Assembly (NCBI RefSeq): GCF_030445035.2
Contig: NC_080683.1
Location: 123,427,225 to 123,491,224 of the forward strand
Length of the DNA stretch: 64,000 nt
Direction: 5' to 3'
Source of the DNA: Dasypus novemcinctus
Taxonomy: Eukaryota > Chordata > Mammalia > Cingulata > Dasypodidae
Part shown: positions 43,546 to 55,485 of the stretch, in pieces
Layout: every line of letters begins with the position of its first letter
Numbering within the stretch: position 1 is the first letter of the stretch
Position numbers and translations under genes: made by a program
Notes under the pieces: model-generated
The model's input: only the letters and a program-made list of their open reading frames with translations
The model's database searches: none
Told to the model about the DNA's origin: nothing

Positions 43546-45154
43546 CAGCAGGGTATGTCCTGCCAGCCAGGAGGGGCTGTGCCCACCTGCTCAGTGGTTC
43601 TCTCCTCTCCTGCCAGTCCATGATTTCTGAAGTTCTTTGAAGAACCTGCATTCCTTGGTTCTCAGGTTTTTGAAGCCTCTCACACGGCTTGGGAGGTTTT
43701 AGTGGGCGGCGCTGACCCTTCCTGTGAGTGTGCGGCGCCTGCCTCAGGCTCCGTGCGTCTGCCCGCTGAGCCCTCGCCCCTAGCTGGCCTGGGCCGCAGC
43801 GGGCAGTGGAGCTTGCGTTCAGGTGGTCCCGCTAATCCAGAGCTTGCGCTCTGGAAGGCACTTTTCTGAGTCTTTTAAGGTAAACGGTTAGTTTATGGTG
43901 GCAATGTCTCCGTGTATCCCAAAGTTTACATGTTGAGGGGTCAAAGGGGTCATGTAATATGAATGTAATATGCATTTACAGACTATTTGGACATGTTCTA
44001 GGAGGAATACATTGCTTTTTCTTTTTTTTTAAATTTAGGTTAATAGATCATGCAGAACTTTTTTTTTTTAAAGAAATGTTTTCCTGAAGGAGAATTTTGG
44101 TTCTTATATGCTTTTCTAGGTTTCTTCATTTTGGGGGATTTGATATGGGTGTGTGTGGGGAGATTGGGGTGGAAAGAAACTGATGTTGAGAGTATATTGA
44201 TAAATTTAATACTCGTAGCTTATGAAAATTCATTTTGCCTCCCTCCTCCTCAAACCACTGCGCCTGGGCAATCTAAAAGCCTAGCACAGTAAAAATATTT
44301 TTATATTTTATGTTATATTATTGGAATTGTTTTAAATTGTCCTCATCCAGTATTAATTTACTTCCTGATGTGTGTGAGGTTTTTTATTGTAAGCCACATC
44401 CTCCATCTCAACAGAAATAAGTTATCAAGGGTAGGTGGTGAGGTAGCTCATGAACAAAAAGCATGCATTTTATTTCTGGATACAGTACATTTGCTTTGGA
44501 TTTGGGTGAATTTTAGAAAAGGACTAGAAAGAATGTGACTTACTGATTAAGGTTGGGCTTGCATAAAAGTGGACTTTTCTTTCTTCAATTTAAAGACCAG
44601 AAGCTGAACTTTTCAGCAAGGACCACATTAGGGAGAGCCTTAATTAGCAAGTCTCAGAAAGCCTAGGGAGCTAGTGAAAATTTAGAGAGAGAAGGCCAAA
44701 AATAAGAATTTTTTTAAAAAAGCATAATATATTTTCAATCACGCACGTGATGTGTAAACTTCTGCCTGGAACGTTTTGAACGTGAAATACTAAAATGGTC
44801 TTGGATGCGTGTAAAATAAAACCGAGTAGCGCTGCTAGTGTTGTTTCCCATTCAGCCAGTAACCGACGCCGTTGGCAGCTGGCAGTGTAGAGCAGGCTGT
44901 CCTTTTCTGTTATTTCGGGACTGCCCATGCCCCTGCAGCCGGAAGGCCTCAGGGCTTTATGCATGCGGAAGTCTTGACAGTTTGGACATAGAGCCATGGA
45001 GTGCGGATGGGAGAGGCCGTTGGGGGAAGGTGTTAGTCAGGCGAGTGCCACATTCTTGTGGGGTTCTCTGTGCTTGCTCATCGGCTGTGGGCGGAAGCCT
45101 GGCCGTCACAGCTTTGTCTTTTCTCCCCTCACCTGTTCTCTGGTCCAGCCCAGC
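43546..45154. other. Intron 2, mostly unique sequence
   Basis: AT-rich at 43900-44830 with T-runs at 44022 and 44060. No exon or named repeat recognised. Confidence 0.4.
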
Positions 45155-45530
45155 CGTGGAGGCCATGTGTCTCAGTCTGCCCAGCTGCTGTGACAAATAC
45201 TGCACAGTGGGTTGGCTCAACCACAGGACTTTACTGGCTCATGTTTTTGAAGCTAGCAGAAGTCCAAAATCACGATATCGTGCTCTCTGCTGGAGGCTCT
45301 CACCGCACCCCTTGGGTGCCTCGGCTTGCCCCTCTGCCTCCGTCCCACGGCCGTCTCTCTCTCCTTGCGGCTGCTCTTCGGCCTCTTGCGGGCGTGCGTC
45401 TTCTTCCTGCGTTGCTTCCGTAAGGGCTGGACGCTCATCCCCATTCACCTGGCCACACCGTAACTGAAAATCGAGTCTTCCAGAGGCCCCCCTGACCAGG
45501 GGTTGAGGTAAGAGCACGTGCCTGTTGGGG
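45155..45530 (-). mobile_element. MaLR-type LTR fragment, antisense (probable)
   Basis: GCCCAGCTGCTGTGACAAAT, GGTTGGCTCAACCACAGGAC and AAGCTAGCAGAAGTCCAAAA are the antisense MaLR-like start. The middle is CT-rich and variable. Confidence 0.5.
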
Positions 45531-45639
45531 CACAGTCCAGTCTACCGCGCTGCGTACCCCAGCGGGGCTGGACACGGGCACTCAGCCCCTGTCTGTCACC
45601 TCCCAGGTGGGAATGCACCGGTGACAACAAGGATGACGA

Positions 45640-45765
45640 TGGTAACTGCAGCAGCTTGCATTGTTTGACCACATACTGTATACATCTGTCACTAGGAGTT
45701 AAATCCTCATCACTGGCATTTTACAGATGACAATTCTGAGCTACACAGAAGTGACTTACCCCTTC
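45640..45765 (-). mobile_element. MIR fragment, antisense
   Basis: CATCACTGGCATTTTACAGA, TGACAATTCTGAGCTACACA and AGTGACTTACCCC follow antisense MIR order. Confidence 0.55.
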
Positions 45766-45769
45766 GGCT

Positions 45770-46030
45770 GGTTGTCTTTTTCTCCAAAGGCCTCAGGGCC
45801 TTTGCACGTCCCTCTTCCCTGCCTTTGCCTGGCCGGCCCTTTGCCATTTGGATCTGGGCTTCCACGCCTCCTCTGGAGCTCTCCCCTGCTGACTGCGGTC
45901 CCCCCACTCTCCCGATTGCATCCCCATATTTACTTTCCTCCTTCTGATCACTCTCTGTTACTTTCTGTGGACTGCATGTTTTCATGTCCTGCCACTAGAA
46001 TTTAGCTCCAGAGGGCTTGGGACTGACCTA
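45770..46030 (+). mobile_element. L2 3'-end fragment
   Basis: GGCCTCAGGGCCTTTGCACG, TCCCTGCCTTTGCCTGG and CCACTAGAATTTAGCTCCAG are well-known L2 3' end phrases in the correct order. Confidence 0.6.
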
Positions 46031-49000
46031 TTGCGTGCACAGCGCCTCCTGGGCGGTCAGAGAGAAGCAGGCATCCAGGGGTGAATACTCTGGGGCAGGG
46101 AGCACGCCCAGCAGGCCTGCCCAGTGCCACCCGTGCCCGGCTCTGCAGGCCATGGGCTCGGTGGGCCCGGCCGCTGGGGCAGCCTCTTCCAGCGTGGATC
46201 AGTTAGATACACTGTATCGCGCCCCAGCCCCCTGCCAGGCGCCGAGCCACACCTCCTGTGGCCCGGGCGGGTGGGCACAGCCTGTCCTCCTTGAGCTCTG
46301 TCTTTGACCTTCCCGCGTGAGGGCAGAGGGCAGGCCACTGGGGAGGGCGGAAGAGCCGACAGCCGGTCGCTGGCGCGCGCCCCCAGGGCCCTTCACCCTC
46401 ACTGCCGCTGAAGCTCTAACGGGCGAGGGGAGAAGAGCGGCTCCGGGCGGGAGCCCTGGTCTGGTGCCCGCAGGGCGTCGGGGCGCTGCGGCGTCGGGGC
46501 GCTGCGGCGTGGGCAGGGGGGCACAGGGCAGGGTGGCGCGAATGGTTTGCTGCATAGTATTCCCCCTGGCCCTCTTAGAGCGTGCCACCTAAAAGTACGC
46601 TGTGTAGGGCTAAAGCAGACGCAGAAGGGGACTGAATATTGATGACAGTTGTTTTATCTTCAGAGACTTTTCTTTTGAGAAAGAAACTCGAGGAAATTTA
46701 ATATTTGCAAATTTCTTGGGGAAAGAAACTTGAGGGAAGTGGTACTTGGGGAGCGTTGCTCTTGTTGCCTTGTAAAGAAGTACCCCGGAGGGGACTTTTC
46801 TAAGGAGCTGGAGGGCTGTGGCCATCGCTCCTTTCTGTCCCCCGCTGCTGTCCTGGGCCGGGCGGCCTGTGCGCTGAAGGGCGCCCCGTGAGCAGGGCTG
46901 GCTTTTTCCACGAGCCCTGGGGACGCGCGGTGATGGACAGTGACCCCGCAGGAAGCCCGGCGCCGGCCGAGGAGAGCAGCTGCTCTTGCAGCGAGTGCAA
47001 AAATATCCTCGGTTTTGTTACATCATTACACCCAAGTGGTGCTCTCACAAAAATGTTCCTGTGTTGACATGGTGCTCGGGACCTGTCAGGACGATGGTGG
47101 CAGTTTTGCAGGAGCTCGTTCACGACCGGAAAACACGGGGCCGAGAAGGGCAACGCGGGAGGACGGAGCCGCAGCGCGGCGTCTCTGGACCCAGAAGTTT
47201 AGCTCGATGTGATAAGAGTTTCTGGGGACAAGGGGAGGTGGCACGCTGCGGGACGGTGGTCGGTGGCAGTTAAAGTGCAAGCCGCTGCGGGCGCGGCGGC
47301 CGGGCTGCTTGCCCCGGCCCTGCGTGGAGGCGTGGCCGTTCACCGCGGCATTGCTTTCATGCTTTCCTAGGGTTTACACGTGAAGAGATGGAATCTGACT
47401 TGAAATGTGAGTCAATTTTAATATGCATGCCCTGGCGGAGCGAGCAGCCGGAGCTGAGTGCTTTCACTTTGGCTTCCCTGGGCAGCCGTGCCAGCTCCAG
47501 AAGGCAGGAGGCTGCCCGCCTGGCCACCGTGCCCAGGCCGCCTCGTGGCCCCGAGCTGCCCAGTGCCTGGGCTTTGCTGCGTCCTGGGGCTCCCCTGCCG
47601 GACGCCCGGCCTCTCCTTCTCGTGTTTGCCCTCCGGGCAGCTCCCGTTTGTGGCGGTGCCACCCACACGGGCTTTGAAACCTCAGTTTCTTGAAAGAAAA
47701 CGCCAGTTCTGTCTAGCTCAGCTCAGTGGCGTAAACACGAGGGTACCGTGGCATCGTCGAGTGTTCTCAGGTGAACTCTTCCCGGTGGGTGGGTAGCAGA
47801 CTGGCTGTTCCTGTTTGTGTCCAGTTCAGTCCTTTGAGCACAGAAGCAAAGGAGATTTTTCAAAGAGCAGGGGGCCAAGCCTGTGGTAACAGTTCTTAAG
47901 TAGTGGAGAAATCTGATAAAAAGTTGCCCGTGTCTTGACAGTGGTACATCTCTGAAATACATGTGGGTTTAGGTTGTTTCCAGAGTCACCTCTGCTTAGC
48001 TCTTCTCTAATTCCATGCTGTTAATATTTGCCAGTTGATTCCACTCCACTTTCCTGTGGAGCTTCTGGTGTGCCATCTTTACGGGAAGAGGATGGTGGGT
48101 GACGAGCCTGTCGAGGTGGGCGCCGGCCGGCGCTCTCGCGCCTGTGGTGACAGTGTGCGTCAGCCGTCGAGGCCTGTGCGTGGGCGCTGGCTCTGAGCCG
48201 GCCGTGGCTCCTCCGGCGTGGCAGCCCCTCTGACCCCGCGCGGGTGGAGCCCGGGCCTGGAGTGGAAGCGGCCAGTGGGTTACTCTTTTCAGGATCCTGA
48301 TTTCCAGGCCAGGACAGAGGAGAGTGGCCGGCCCCGGCCGAGTGCCTGGGCTCTTTCCGCTTGGAGAGGCTTTCCCTGGGACAGCCTCAGAAGGCGGGGA
48401 CCTCGGGACACTGCCCTTTTCCTTCTGCCTGTTGGGAAGAGCTTGGGGGGCCCTGTGCACAGGTGCAGACGAGGAGAGAGGGCCAGGGGGAGGCGAAGCT
48501 GGCTGGGGCGTTGCCCCCCCGGGGCCGTGAGCTAGGAGACCACAGCCCGTCCCGCAGGCCTCCCTCCAGCAGCCTCTGGCCTCCCCTGGGGAGCCTGCTC
48601 GCCCCGACCTCCGCGCAGAGGCGTGGGGACAGGACCCTCGGCCGAGGCGTCGGCACCCGCTCTGCCTCCTGGGGGCAGCTTCCAGGCCGCTCGTCTTGGG
48701 GAAGTGCCCGCGTCCTCTCCGCGGGCTCCTCCTTGAGGTCAGGTGGTGCGTGGCCTGCGTTCTCTGCCTGGGCCGGGTCCCCAGGTGGCGGGCCCTGGCG
48801 CGTGGGTTGGCCCAGGTGCTTCTGCGTAAGGAAGTAGTGTCCGGTTGTGTCACTCGGCCTGCGCCCTTGTCAGTGGGCGCGCGGGACGGTCAGCGGCCAC
48901 ACGCCAGCCGGGTGCGCTTGGCCGCGCCGTTGCTGTGAGGCGGGCACGTGCAGGCGCCTGGAGGGGCCGGCAGGCCCTGGTGGGCTCCGCGGGGGCTGGC

Positions 49001-49319
49001 GCTCAGAGCGGGGCTCTGCGGCCCGTCCCCACCCCCGGGCAGAGGCACCTGGAGCCCGCGGGGCCTGCCCCGTCGCTCGAGGCCTTTCGCTGCCTTTGGG
49101 ACTTCCTGCCGGCCCCCCCTGGCTCTGACAGCTCCCACCGCGGGCGCTGGGGCAGGAGCTCGAGCGCCGACCCACCAGGCCGCCTCCCGCCCGCCCTGGG
49201 GGCGCCTCTGCTGGACCCCTGGCTCCTCAGCTGCCGCTCCAGCCTCGCAGGAAGGGCCACCAGGCTGCTGCTGCCGCTGGCCGCGTCCTTGGGGTCGTGG
49301 CTGGCTGGGGGCCCAGCAC
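46031..49319. other. Intron 2, GC-rich unique sequence
   Basis: Long open frames on both strands follow base composition. A 16-bp unit, GCGTCGGGGCGCTGCG, occurs twice in tandem at 46475-46506. No exon recognised. 46900-47340 and 48200-49300 have elevated CpG. Confidence 0.4.
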
Positions 49320-49620
49320 AGAGCTGCCGGCTGCCCCATCCCCATCCCCCCCCAGTGCTGCCCAGTCCCCCCCAAGACACTGCCCCCCTCCCCCTGGTGG
49401 TGCCCTCTTCCCATCCCTGTCCCCTGGGTGCTACCACAGCCTCCCCCCGGTGCTGGCCCGTCCCCATTCCTGTCCCCCCCATGCTGCCCAGTCCCCATTC
49501 CCTTCAGTGCTGCCCCATCCCCGTCCCTGTCCCCATTGCCCTCCCCAGGAGCTGCCCTGTCCCCATCCCCCAGGCGGTGCCCCATTCCCCCCCTCCCGCC
49601 CAGGCGCTGCCCTGACCCGC
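49320..49620. repeat. C-rich degenerate minisatellite
   Basis: Repeated phrases of GCTGCCC-CATCCCC-GTCCC type (for example CTGCCCCATCCCC, GTGCTGCCCAGTCCCC) recur irregularly every 25-45 bp. It is almost free of A outside CCATC motifs. Confidence 0.7.
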
Positions 49621-50671
49621 ACAGAGCCGGTCCCGGGCCCCCAGGCTGTGGGAACATGGGACGGGGACGACCTCACTGGGTAGGGGGAGAGGGGGCTGAG
49701 GGGAGAGGCCCCAAGGGGGAGGTTGAGGCACTGAGCAGCCTGCGCACAGTGTGGCGGGGTGGGGGTGACAGGAGGTGGCGGCGGGGGTTGGCCGGGCCCT
49801 GGCAGGTGTCGGGGCTGCTCTTGAGCGGGGAGCCTGGGCCGGGGCAGTGGGCGGCGGGGAGCCGGGAGGTGGTGGAGGCAGGGAGCCCAGGACTTGGGCT
49901 GCGCCGTGCAGGTGAGGCGGTGGGCGGCGGATGTCAGCAGGTGGCACTCACCTGCGGGGAGTTGTTTTACGATTTCAGGTAGTTTTTCAGGTCATGGTGT
50001 TATGGACACTGGCAGTGTTTTCAGTTATCAGCCCTTCCTCCAAAATTAACTTTCTTAACTTGATTCAAGTCGGTTCTGCTCCTTAGGTAAGTTGACTACT
50101 GCTGCTTTCTCACAGTTTATTTAGGTAACTTTGAGTTAAATTAAATTTCATTTGTGCCTTTTAAAAAATATTTCTATCCTGAAATAAAGGTCATGTTTTG
50201 GAAAAGAGCGATTAATTAAGAGGCAGAAAGGGAGAAAGCGTATTCATATTTTTTCAGGACAATGTGAAAATTCTTTGAAAAAATAGCAAAGAAAGGAAAT
50301 ATTATTCTCAGCTAAATACGAAGAGTATAGCCTTGGAGAGCTAAAAGAAAATCCATATGGAAAACTCTTTCAGAGGCGCTTTCATTGAAGGGCAGTGTGT
50401 TTACTGTTTCTCTGTAAAGATAATATCACCCTATCGCACTTATTTCAGCTCCGACTGATAGTATAGAGTAAATGCAAATTAAAAACAAAAATAAGAGCAG
50501 CTGTTGAGACACCTCTCATTTAGAGAATAATTAGGTGGTGGAAAGGTCACTGGGGTTCTGTCAACAAAGCTGGGATGCTCAGAAATCGTAATTATTCAGG
50601 GAACAGATGCTTTTCAGGTCTCGCTTATGACGTGAAGACCATTAGGGGAAGCCTTGTTTGTCTGTGTCTGT
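49621..50671. other. Intron 2, GC-rich then AT-rich unique sequence
   Basis: 49620-49975 is G-rich. 49980-50650 is an abrupt AT-rich, low-CpG, non-repetitive stretch, different from the GC-rich DNA on both sides. Confidence 0.4.
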
Positions 50672-50752
50672 CTGATCCATCCATTCATCCATCCTTCCTT
50701 CCTTCCGTCCATTCATCCATCTGTCCTTCTGTCCTTCCATCCTTCTAGCCAA
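50672..50752. repeat. (ATCC/TTCC)n tetranucleotide repeat
   Basis: TCCATCCATTCATCCATCCT, then TTCCTTCCGTCC and CTGTCCTTCTGTCCTTCC: an imperfect array with several related units. Confidence 0.85.
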
Positions 50753-50893
50753 GCCAGCCAATCAGCTGGCTGCCTATCACCTGCCATCATCTGGCTCCTG
50801 TATCATATCATTCTCTTTGTCTCTCTGTATCTCTTTGTATCTGTCATCATCATCATTTTTATTTATCTAATATCTAATCATCTGTAGCTACCT

Positions 50894-50935
50894 GTCATCC
50901 ATCCATCTGTCTGTCTGCCTGTCTGTCTCATCCCT
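50894..50935. repeat. (ATCC)(TGTC)n repeat
   Basis: TCATCCATCCATCTGTCTGT followed by CTGCCTGTCTGTCTC; probably related to the array 150 bp upstream. Confidence 0.8.
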
Positions 50936-51497
50936 CTGCAGGGACACTTTGAATAGCATTTTGGCCTCTGTCCCTCCTCCGTGCCAGGCTCTCAGTGGGA
51001 CACAGGGCGCCTGGGACCCAGGCCCCGGTGTCCAGGGTTCCCCTAGAGGGCACAGGCTCGCGCAGACCCTCACGTGGCTTGTGACAGGGAGAGAGTTCAG
51101 AGGAAGCGGGAGGGGGACTTGGGGTCTGGGAGCTCAGGTTAGATGCCCCACCTGGGCATCCAAGCGGAGATCCGGGGCCAGTCCATGCGAGGGCAAGGGC
51201 GGCAGGGCTGTTGAGATAGGGGGGTACCTGGCCATGCGGAGTTGGGAGGTGAGAACTGGGGGTCACTTGGTCTGGTCACGTCGGGGTGCGGGAGGCCATG
51301 GGAGCTTGAGGCTGGGGAGTTCGGCCGAGGCGGGTTATTGAAGAGCCTGATAAACTACTGGAGGGCATTAGGGTGTCCCACGGGGGGTGGTGAGCCTCTG
51401 CGAGGTTAAAGCCAAGCGCTGCGTGGTCCAGCTTGCTCTGTAGGCTTCTGTGGCAGCCTGGCGAAGGGACGAAGGACGGGGGGTGGGAAGTGGGGTG

Positions 51498-51663
51498 AGG
51501 CTGGAGGCGGCTGGCTGGAGGCTGGAGGCTGCTGGCTGCTGTCTGGAGGCTGCAGGCTGCTGGCTGGAGGCTGGAGGCTGCTGGCTAGAGGTTGGAGGCT
51601 GGAGGCTGGAGGCTGCTGGTTGGAGGCTGCTGGCTGGAGGCTGGAGGCTGCTGGCTGCTGGCC
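51498..51663. repeat. 7-bp minisatellite (GGCTGGA / GGCTGCT)
   Basis: About 23 units of GGCTGGA and GGCTGCT-type heptamers in mixed order, nearly uninterrupted. In one frame it would read as repeated Gly-Trp-Arg-Leu-Glu-Ala, but there is no evidence that it is translated. Confidence 0.9.
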
Positions 51664-53579
51664 TTCACAGTCAACAGCAAGAGATCCGTGCAGTTAGGAT
51701 GGAGGAGAAGGGAGGACTTTGCCCCTTGGGCAGGACGTGCTGGGGAGGGAGCCTCATTCTGGCTTCACCACCTGGCAGGTGACGCCCTCCTGTTAAGTTT
51801 TGGGGGGACCGAGGTGGCTGAGGGGATAATGAGTGAGTTTCCGAATTGAATTGGAAGGAGGTGTCCAAGAGGCAGGTCTACCTGGTAAACCCAAGCGAGA
51901 GCTCGAGTGGAGCTCGGGCTCAGGTCACGTCGTTGGAAACTGGAACTCCTGTCCCTGCTGATTTGTGGAAGTCCGTTTTAAGACTCTTGTAAATTTTCAT
52001 CAGTGACTGGGTTGTATACTTCATTCCTCTTCACATTTTATGAGATTTTGACTGACCCTGGCGTGCGCGCCTGGGGCAGGGGGCCTAGGAAAGGCGGGAG
52101 ATTGGAGCAGTTGGAAGGTGAGGAATTAAAAGCGGCCTTTGCTTTTGAATTTTCTCAGCAGATGTTGGTACGTGGCCCCTTAGGAGGTGACTCTGGTCGT
52201 CTAGCTGAAATGTAGCAAGCAGGCTTCTCGCGTGGTCCAGCTACGCTCTGACCCGTGTGTGTGTGAGAGAGAGACTGTGAGAGCCTCTAGAGCTCCTTGC
52301 GCTGCATACAGGAGTTGATCCCTGGGTGCCTCCGCACGTATTCTGGGAAGAGCGTCCACACTGCTTCTTCCATTCTCGAAGGAGGCCCTGAGCAGCCCGA
52401 AGTCTCGGCCCCACGAGGGACAGCGAGCAGCAGGGTTGTGTCCCTGCCTCTCCAGCGTGTGGCTGCCTGGTGCCCTGGCGTGAGCGAGTCCCCCGCTTTT
52501 GCTGAACTCAGGTTCTGGGCTTTATTTTGCCTCTCGCTACGATCTACCCAAACAAAAGACCTGCTTGCTGGGGTGAGCAGGTGGCGGTGCAGAGACACAA
52601 AGTTTGAAGGGCAAATTTTCCGCTGATACTGTTTGACCCGGTTTTGCATATAATGAATTTGTATTTGTTGATGAATCTTCCCCTTTTGTTGCTAAAAGTG
52701 GCAAATAATCAGACATAAATTACTAATTAACAGTCTGGTTCAGATTTCTTTTTTTAATTAATGGAAGTTATGCTTCATTAGCACAGGTGGAAGGGTATCG
52801 CAGTGCTTTATTTTTTCTAACCTCAGAGCTAATTTCTCGGCACAAACGGTGAAGTATTTGTCCCTCCAGGCAGTCAGACTGTGGCTTCCAGGCCCGCCGG
52901 CCCTTCCCCCGCTCCACCCCTGGACCGGGGTGCATCGTGACCCCTAAAATCCAGTCCACCCGTAACCTCAGGGAGGCCTGGCTGGAATCAGTTAAGATGA
53001 GGTGGGTCCTTAGAGGTTGGGGTCACCCAGCGGCAAGGGGAGATGGCCGTGAGAGGAGGGGCGCACTGTGGGGGGCTGCCACGAGCCAGGGAGCCCCCGA
53101 GCCGCTGCGAAGGGGCCTCAGAGCGGCCTGGCGGGCCCCGGCCTTGACCTCGGCTCCAGGCCGCGTTTCAAGCCAGGGGGTGCTCGTGGGTTCCGGCCCC
53201 CCTGGGAGACCAGGAGCCAGCCCCCAGCCCCCGCTGGAGCTCAGGCCACCCTCACAGCTGCACCCCACAGGGGGCGTCACCCCCTCGCTCCTCGTAACGC
53301 CCTGTGACTCGAGCGTGACCCTCGGCCTCGATACTGCGGCCCCCTCTGGCCGTCCTGTCTGCGGGCAGTGGCCCCGCGTGCTGGGTGGCCCCCGGCGTGG
53401 CCCGCCCTGCGCGCCGCCCCACCTCCCTTACACCCCTCGGCCTCAGCGCCCCCAGCCTGAGTGAGGTCCACTGGGCAGGGCAGCAGGGCCGGGCGCAGGC
53501 ACGAGGGAGGCCGTGGGCCCCGCTGCCGTGAGCGCCTGCTGGCCCACCCCGGCTGGCTGTGTCCTGACAGCAGGGGGTC
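51664..53579. other. Intron 2, unique sequence
   Basis: 52000-52880 is balanced to AT-rich and non-repetitive. After 53000 it becomes GC-rich. 52920-53010 weakly resembles a sense MaLR LTR. Confidence 0.35.
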
Positions 53580-54495
53580 CACGTAGGGGGGCCCCCACCC
53601 CGCACCCCCGCCGGGAAGTGCCAGCCGCTGCACGCCCACGCGGCCCCCCCCACCTACCCCCGCCCTGTACGCCCGCCCGCCCCCCCCCCCCCCCCCCCCG
53701 CTCCAGGATGGGGCCCCTGCTTCACCGCCATTCCCTGCGGACCAGGCCGTGGCCCCCCAGGCCCCGTCCTCCTCTGGGCTGCGCAGCGCGGCCGCCTGCC
53801 CTTCCCGTCGCGCCATGGTCTGCCCGTGGACGAGGCCTCGAGGCTGAGCGCCCCCCCTGCGGCCCAGGCCCCACCTGCCTTCGGGGTCTCGGAGCCCCCA
53901 ATAGGGGACTGCGCTCACCGCCATGGCCACCTGGTGTGGGACCTTGCGGGCCCTTCCTGCACCAGCCTGGCCCCTCCGCCTCTGAGCGGGCCCTCCACTC
54001 CCCTGCCCGGCCCTCCACCCTGCCGGGCTCTGGAGTCGGACGGCCAGGCCAGCGCCCCTCCTCCCCGCCGGCCTCCGGGCGCTGCACGCCCCCTCCACCT
54101 GCTCCCCTATCCCCCGCCTCCCCTCCCTGCCCTGCACCTCCTCCCCTGCCCCCCACCTCTCCCCCTCCCTCACCTGCAGCCTTGTATTTCCTGCTGCCCC
54201 CTGGCACCTCCGCCTGGGGCCACACGCCCCTCCCGCGGCTCCCACACTCCTTGCCCGCCGAGGCCGGCTCCTGCTTCCCACGGCTGAGCCTTGAGTCACC
54301 CTGCGGCGGCTCCCTCCTCCCACCCCACCAGGCCGCCGCCCGCCTGCCCGCAGAAGCGGGGAGCCAGCCTGCCCCTGGCCCAGGCCCCCGGTCCTGCCGG
54401 GGCCTCCTCCCGGGCCCCCCTCCCCCTCCCTGTTTCTCCCTTCTCCCTCCTCCCCCTTCTCCCTGATTCTCCTCCCTCCTCCCCGTCCCCTCCTT
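53580..54495. repeat. C-rich low-complexity region
   Basis: Very strong strand asymmetry: long CCCCTCC, CCTGCCC stretches and a C-run of about 23 at 53680-53699. It generates long open frames on both strands that are artefacts of composition. Confidence 0.75.
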
Positions 54496-54689
54496 GCAGG
54501 CTCCTGCTGCCTGCCATGCTCCAGTCAGGGTGGGTTCACCCCAGCGTGATCCTCTTTAAAACCTAAGGCGACTGTTCGCCCGGTTTGCTGCTCCACAGCG
54601 ATCCCAGTTTTAATCATCACAGACGCCAAGACCTTTCAGTGATCCACAGGGCCATGAATAAAACCCTGCCTGACTCCGTCGTCCATCAT

Positions 54690-55340
54690 TCAGCTTTTTT
54701 TTTACACGTTTTAAAATTAAAGTTAATAGATCACAAAGGAACATTACATTAAAAAACATAAAACATAAAAATTATAAGAGGTTCCCATATAACCCACTCT
54801 CCACCCCCCACCCCATCATTTTTGTAAATTGTATTTTTTTAAAGGTACATACATCACACAATAAAAGTTACATTAATAAATGTAAGAGGTTCCCATATAC
54901 CCCCCCACCCCCCCACTCCCCTCCTCCCACACCAACAACCTCCCCCATCATTGTGGCACACTCATTGCACTTGGAGAACACATGTTGGGGCACTGCTGCA
55001 CCACATAGTTTACCCTGTAGTTCACACTCTCCCCCAGTCTGTTTAGTGGGTTATGGCAGGATATATAATGTCCTGCATCTGACCTGCAGTATCATTCAGG
55101 ACAACTCCAAGTCCCCAAAATGCCCCCACATCACATCTCTTCCTCCCTCTCCCTGTCCTCAGCAGCTACTGTGGCCACTTTCTCCACACTAGTGCTGCAG
55201 TTTCTTCCATTGCTAGTCACAAGTATTCTATAGTGGAACACCAGTCAGTCCACTCTAGTCCACGCTCTATTCCTCCCTCCTGTGGTCCCTGGGGTGGTGG
55301 ATGTCCTTCAGTTTTGCCCACCGTGTGCAGTAGGAGTCCT
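54690..55340 (-). mobile_element. L1 3' end, antisense, with duplicated terminal module
   Basis: The terminal segment 'agaggttcccatata' plus C-rich stretch occurs twice, at 54778-54820 and 54888-54940. Each is preceded by an 'aaagtta(c)atta' type piece. Further in are CAACAACCTCCCCCATCATT, CACATAGTTTACCCTGTAG and ATTCAGGACAACTCCAAG, the complement of the 3' UTR at 18110-18780 and 11640-11990. Confidence 0.75.
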
Positions 55341-55344
55341 TCCT

Positions 55345-55485
55345 ATGCTCCGTGTATACAGCAGGCACCCACCCCATTCTCAATTTTCACAGTAAGCGCC
55401 CTCCTGGCGAGTCTTCTCCTGACTCTCACTGTACACAGCAGGCGCCCTTGAGGGGCTCAGTGTACACAGCAGGCGCCCTCCCGGT
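55345..55485. repeat. Degenerate short tandem repeat
   Basis: GTGTATACAGCAGGCACCC, CTGTACACAGCAGGCGCCC and GTGTACACAGCAGGCGCCC occur at about 55350, 55429 and 55458, with spacings of roughly 80 and 29 bp. It follows directly on the L1 fragment. Confidence 0.6.

Noticed and set aside
51450..51782. A repeated Gly-Trp-Arg-Leu-Glu-Ala protein
   Set aside because: It is a reading of a 7-bp DNA repeat whose frame gives a periodic peptide; there is no sign of splicing or homology.
52920..53040. Possible sense MaLR LTR start
   Set aside because: Only a few phrases (CAGTTAAGATGAGGTGGGTC) resemble it; too short and diverged to support as a feature.
53277..54466. Coding gene in the C-rich tract with 300-plus codon frames
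   Set aside because: Frames exist on both strands because A/T-rich stop codons are rare; proline- and glycine-rich low complexity only.
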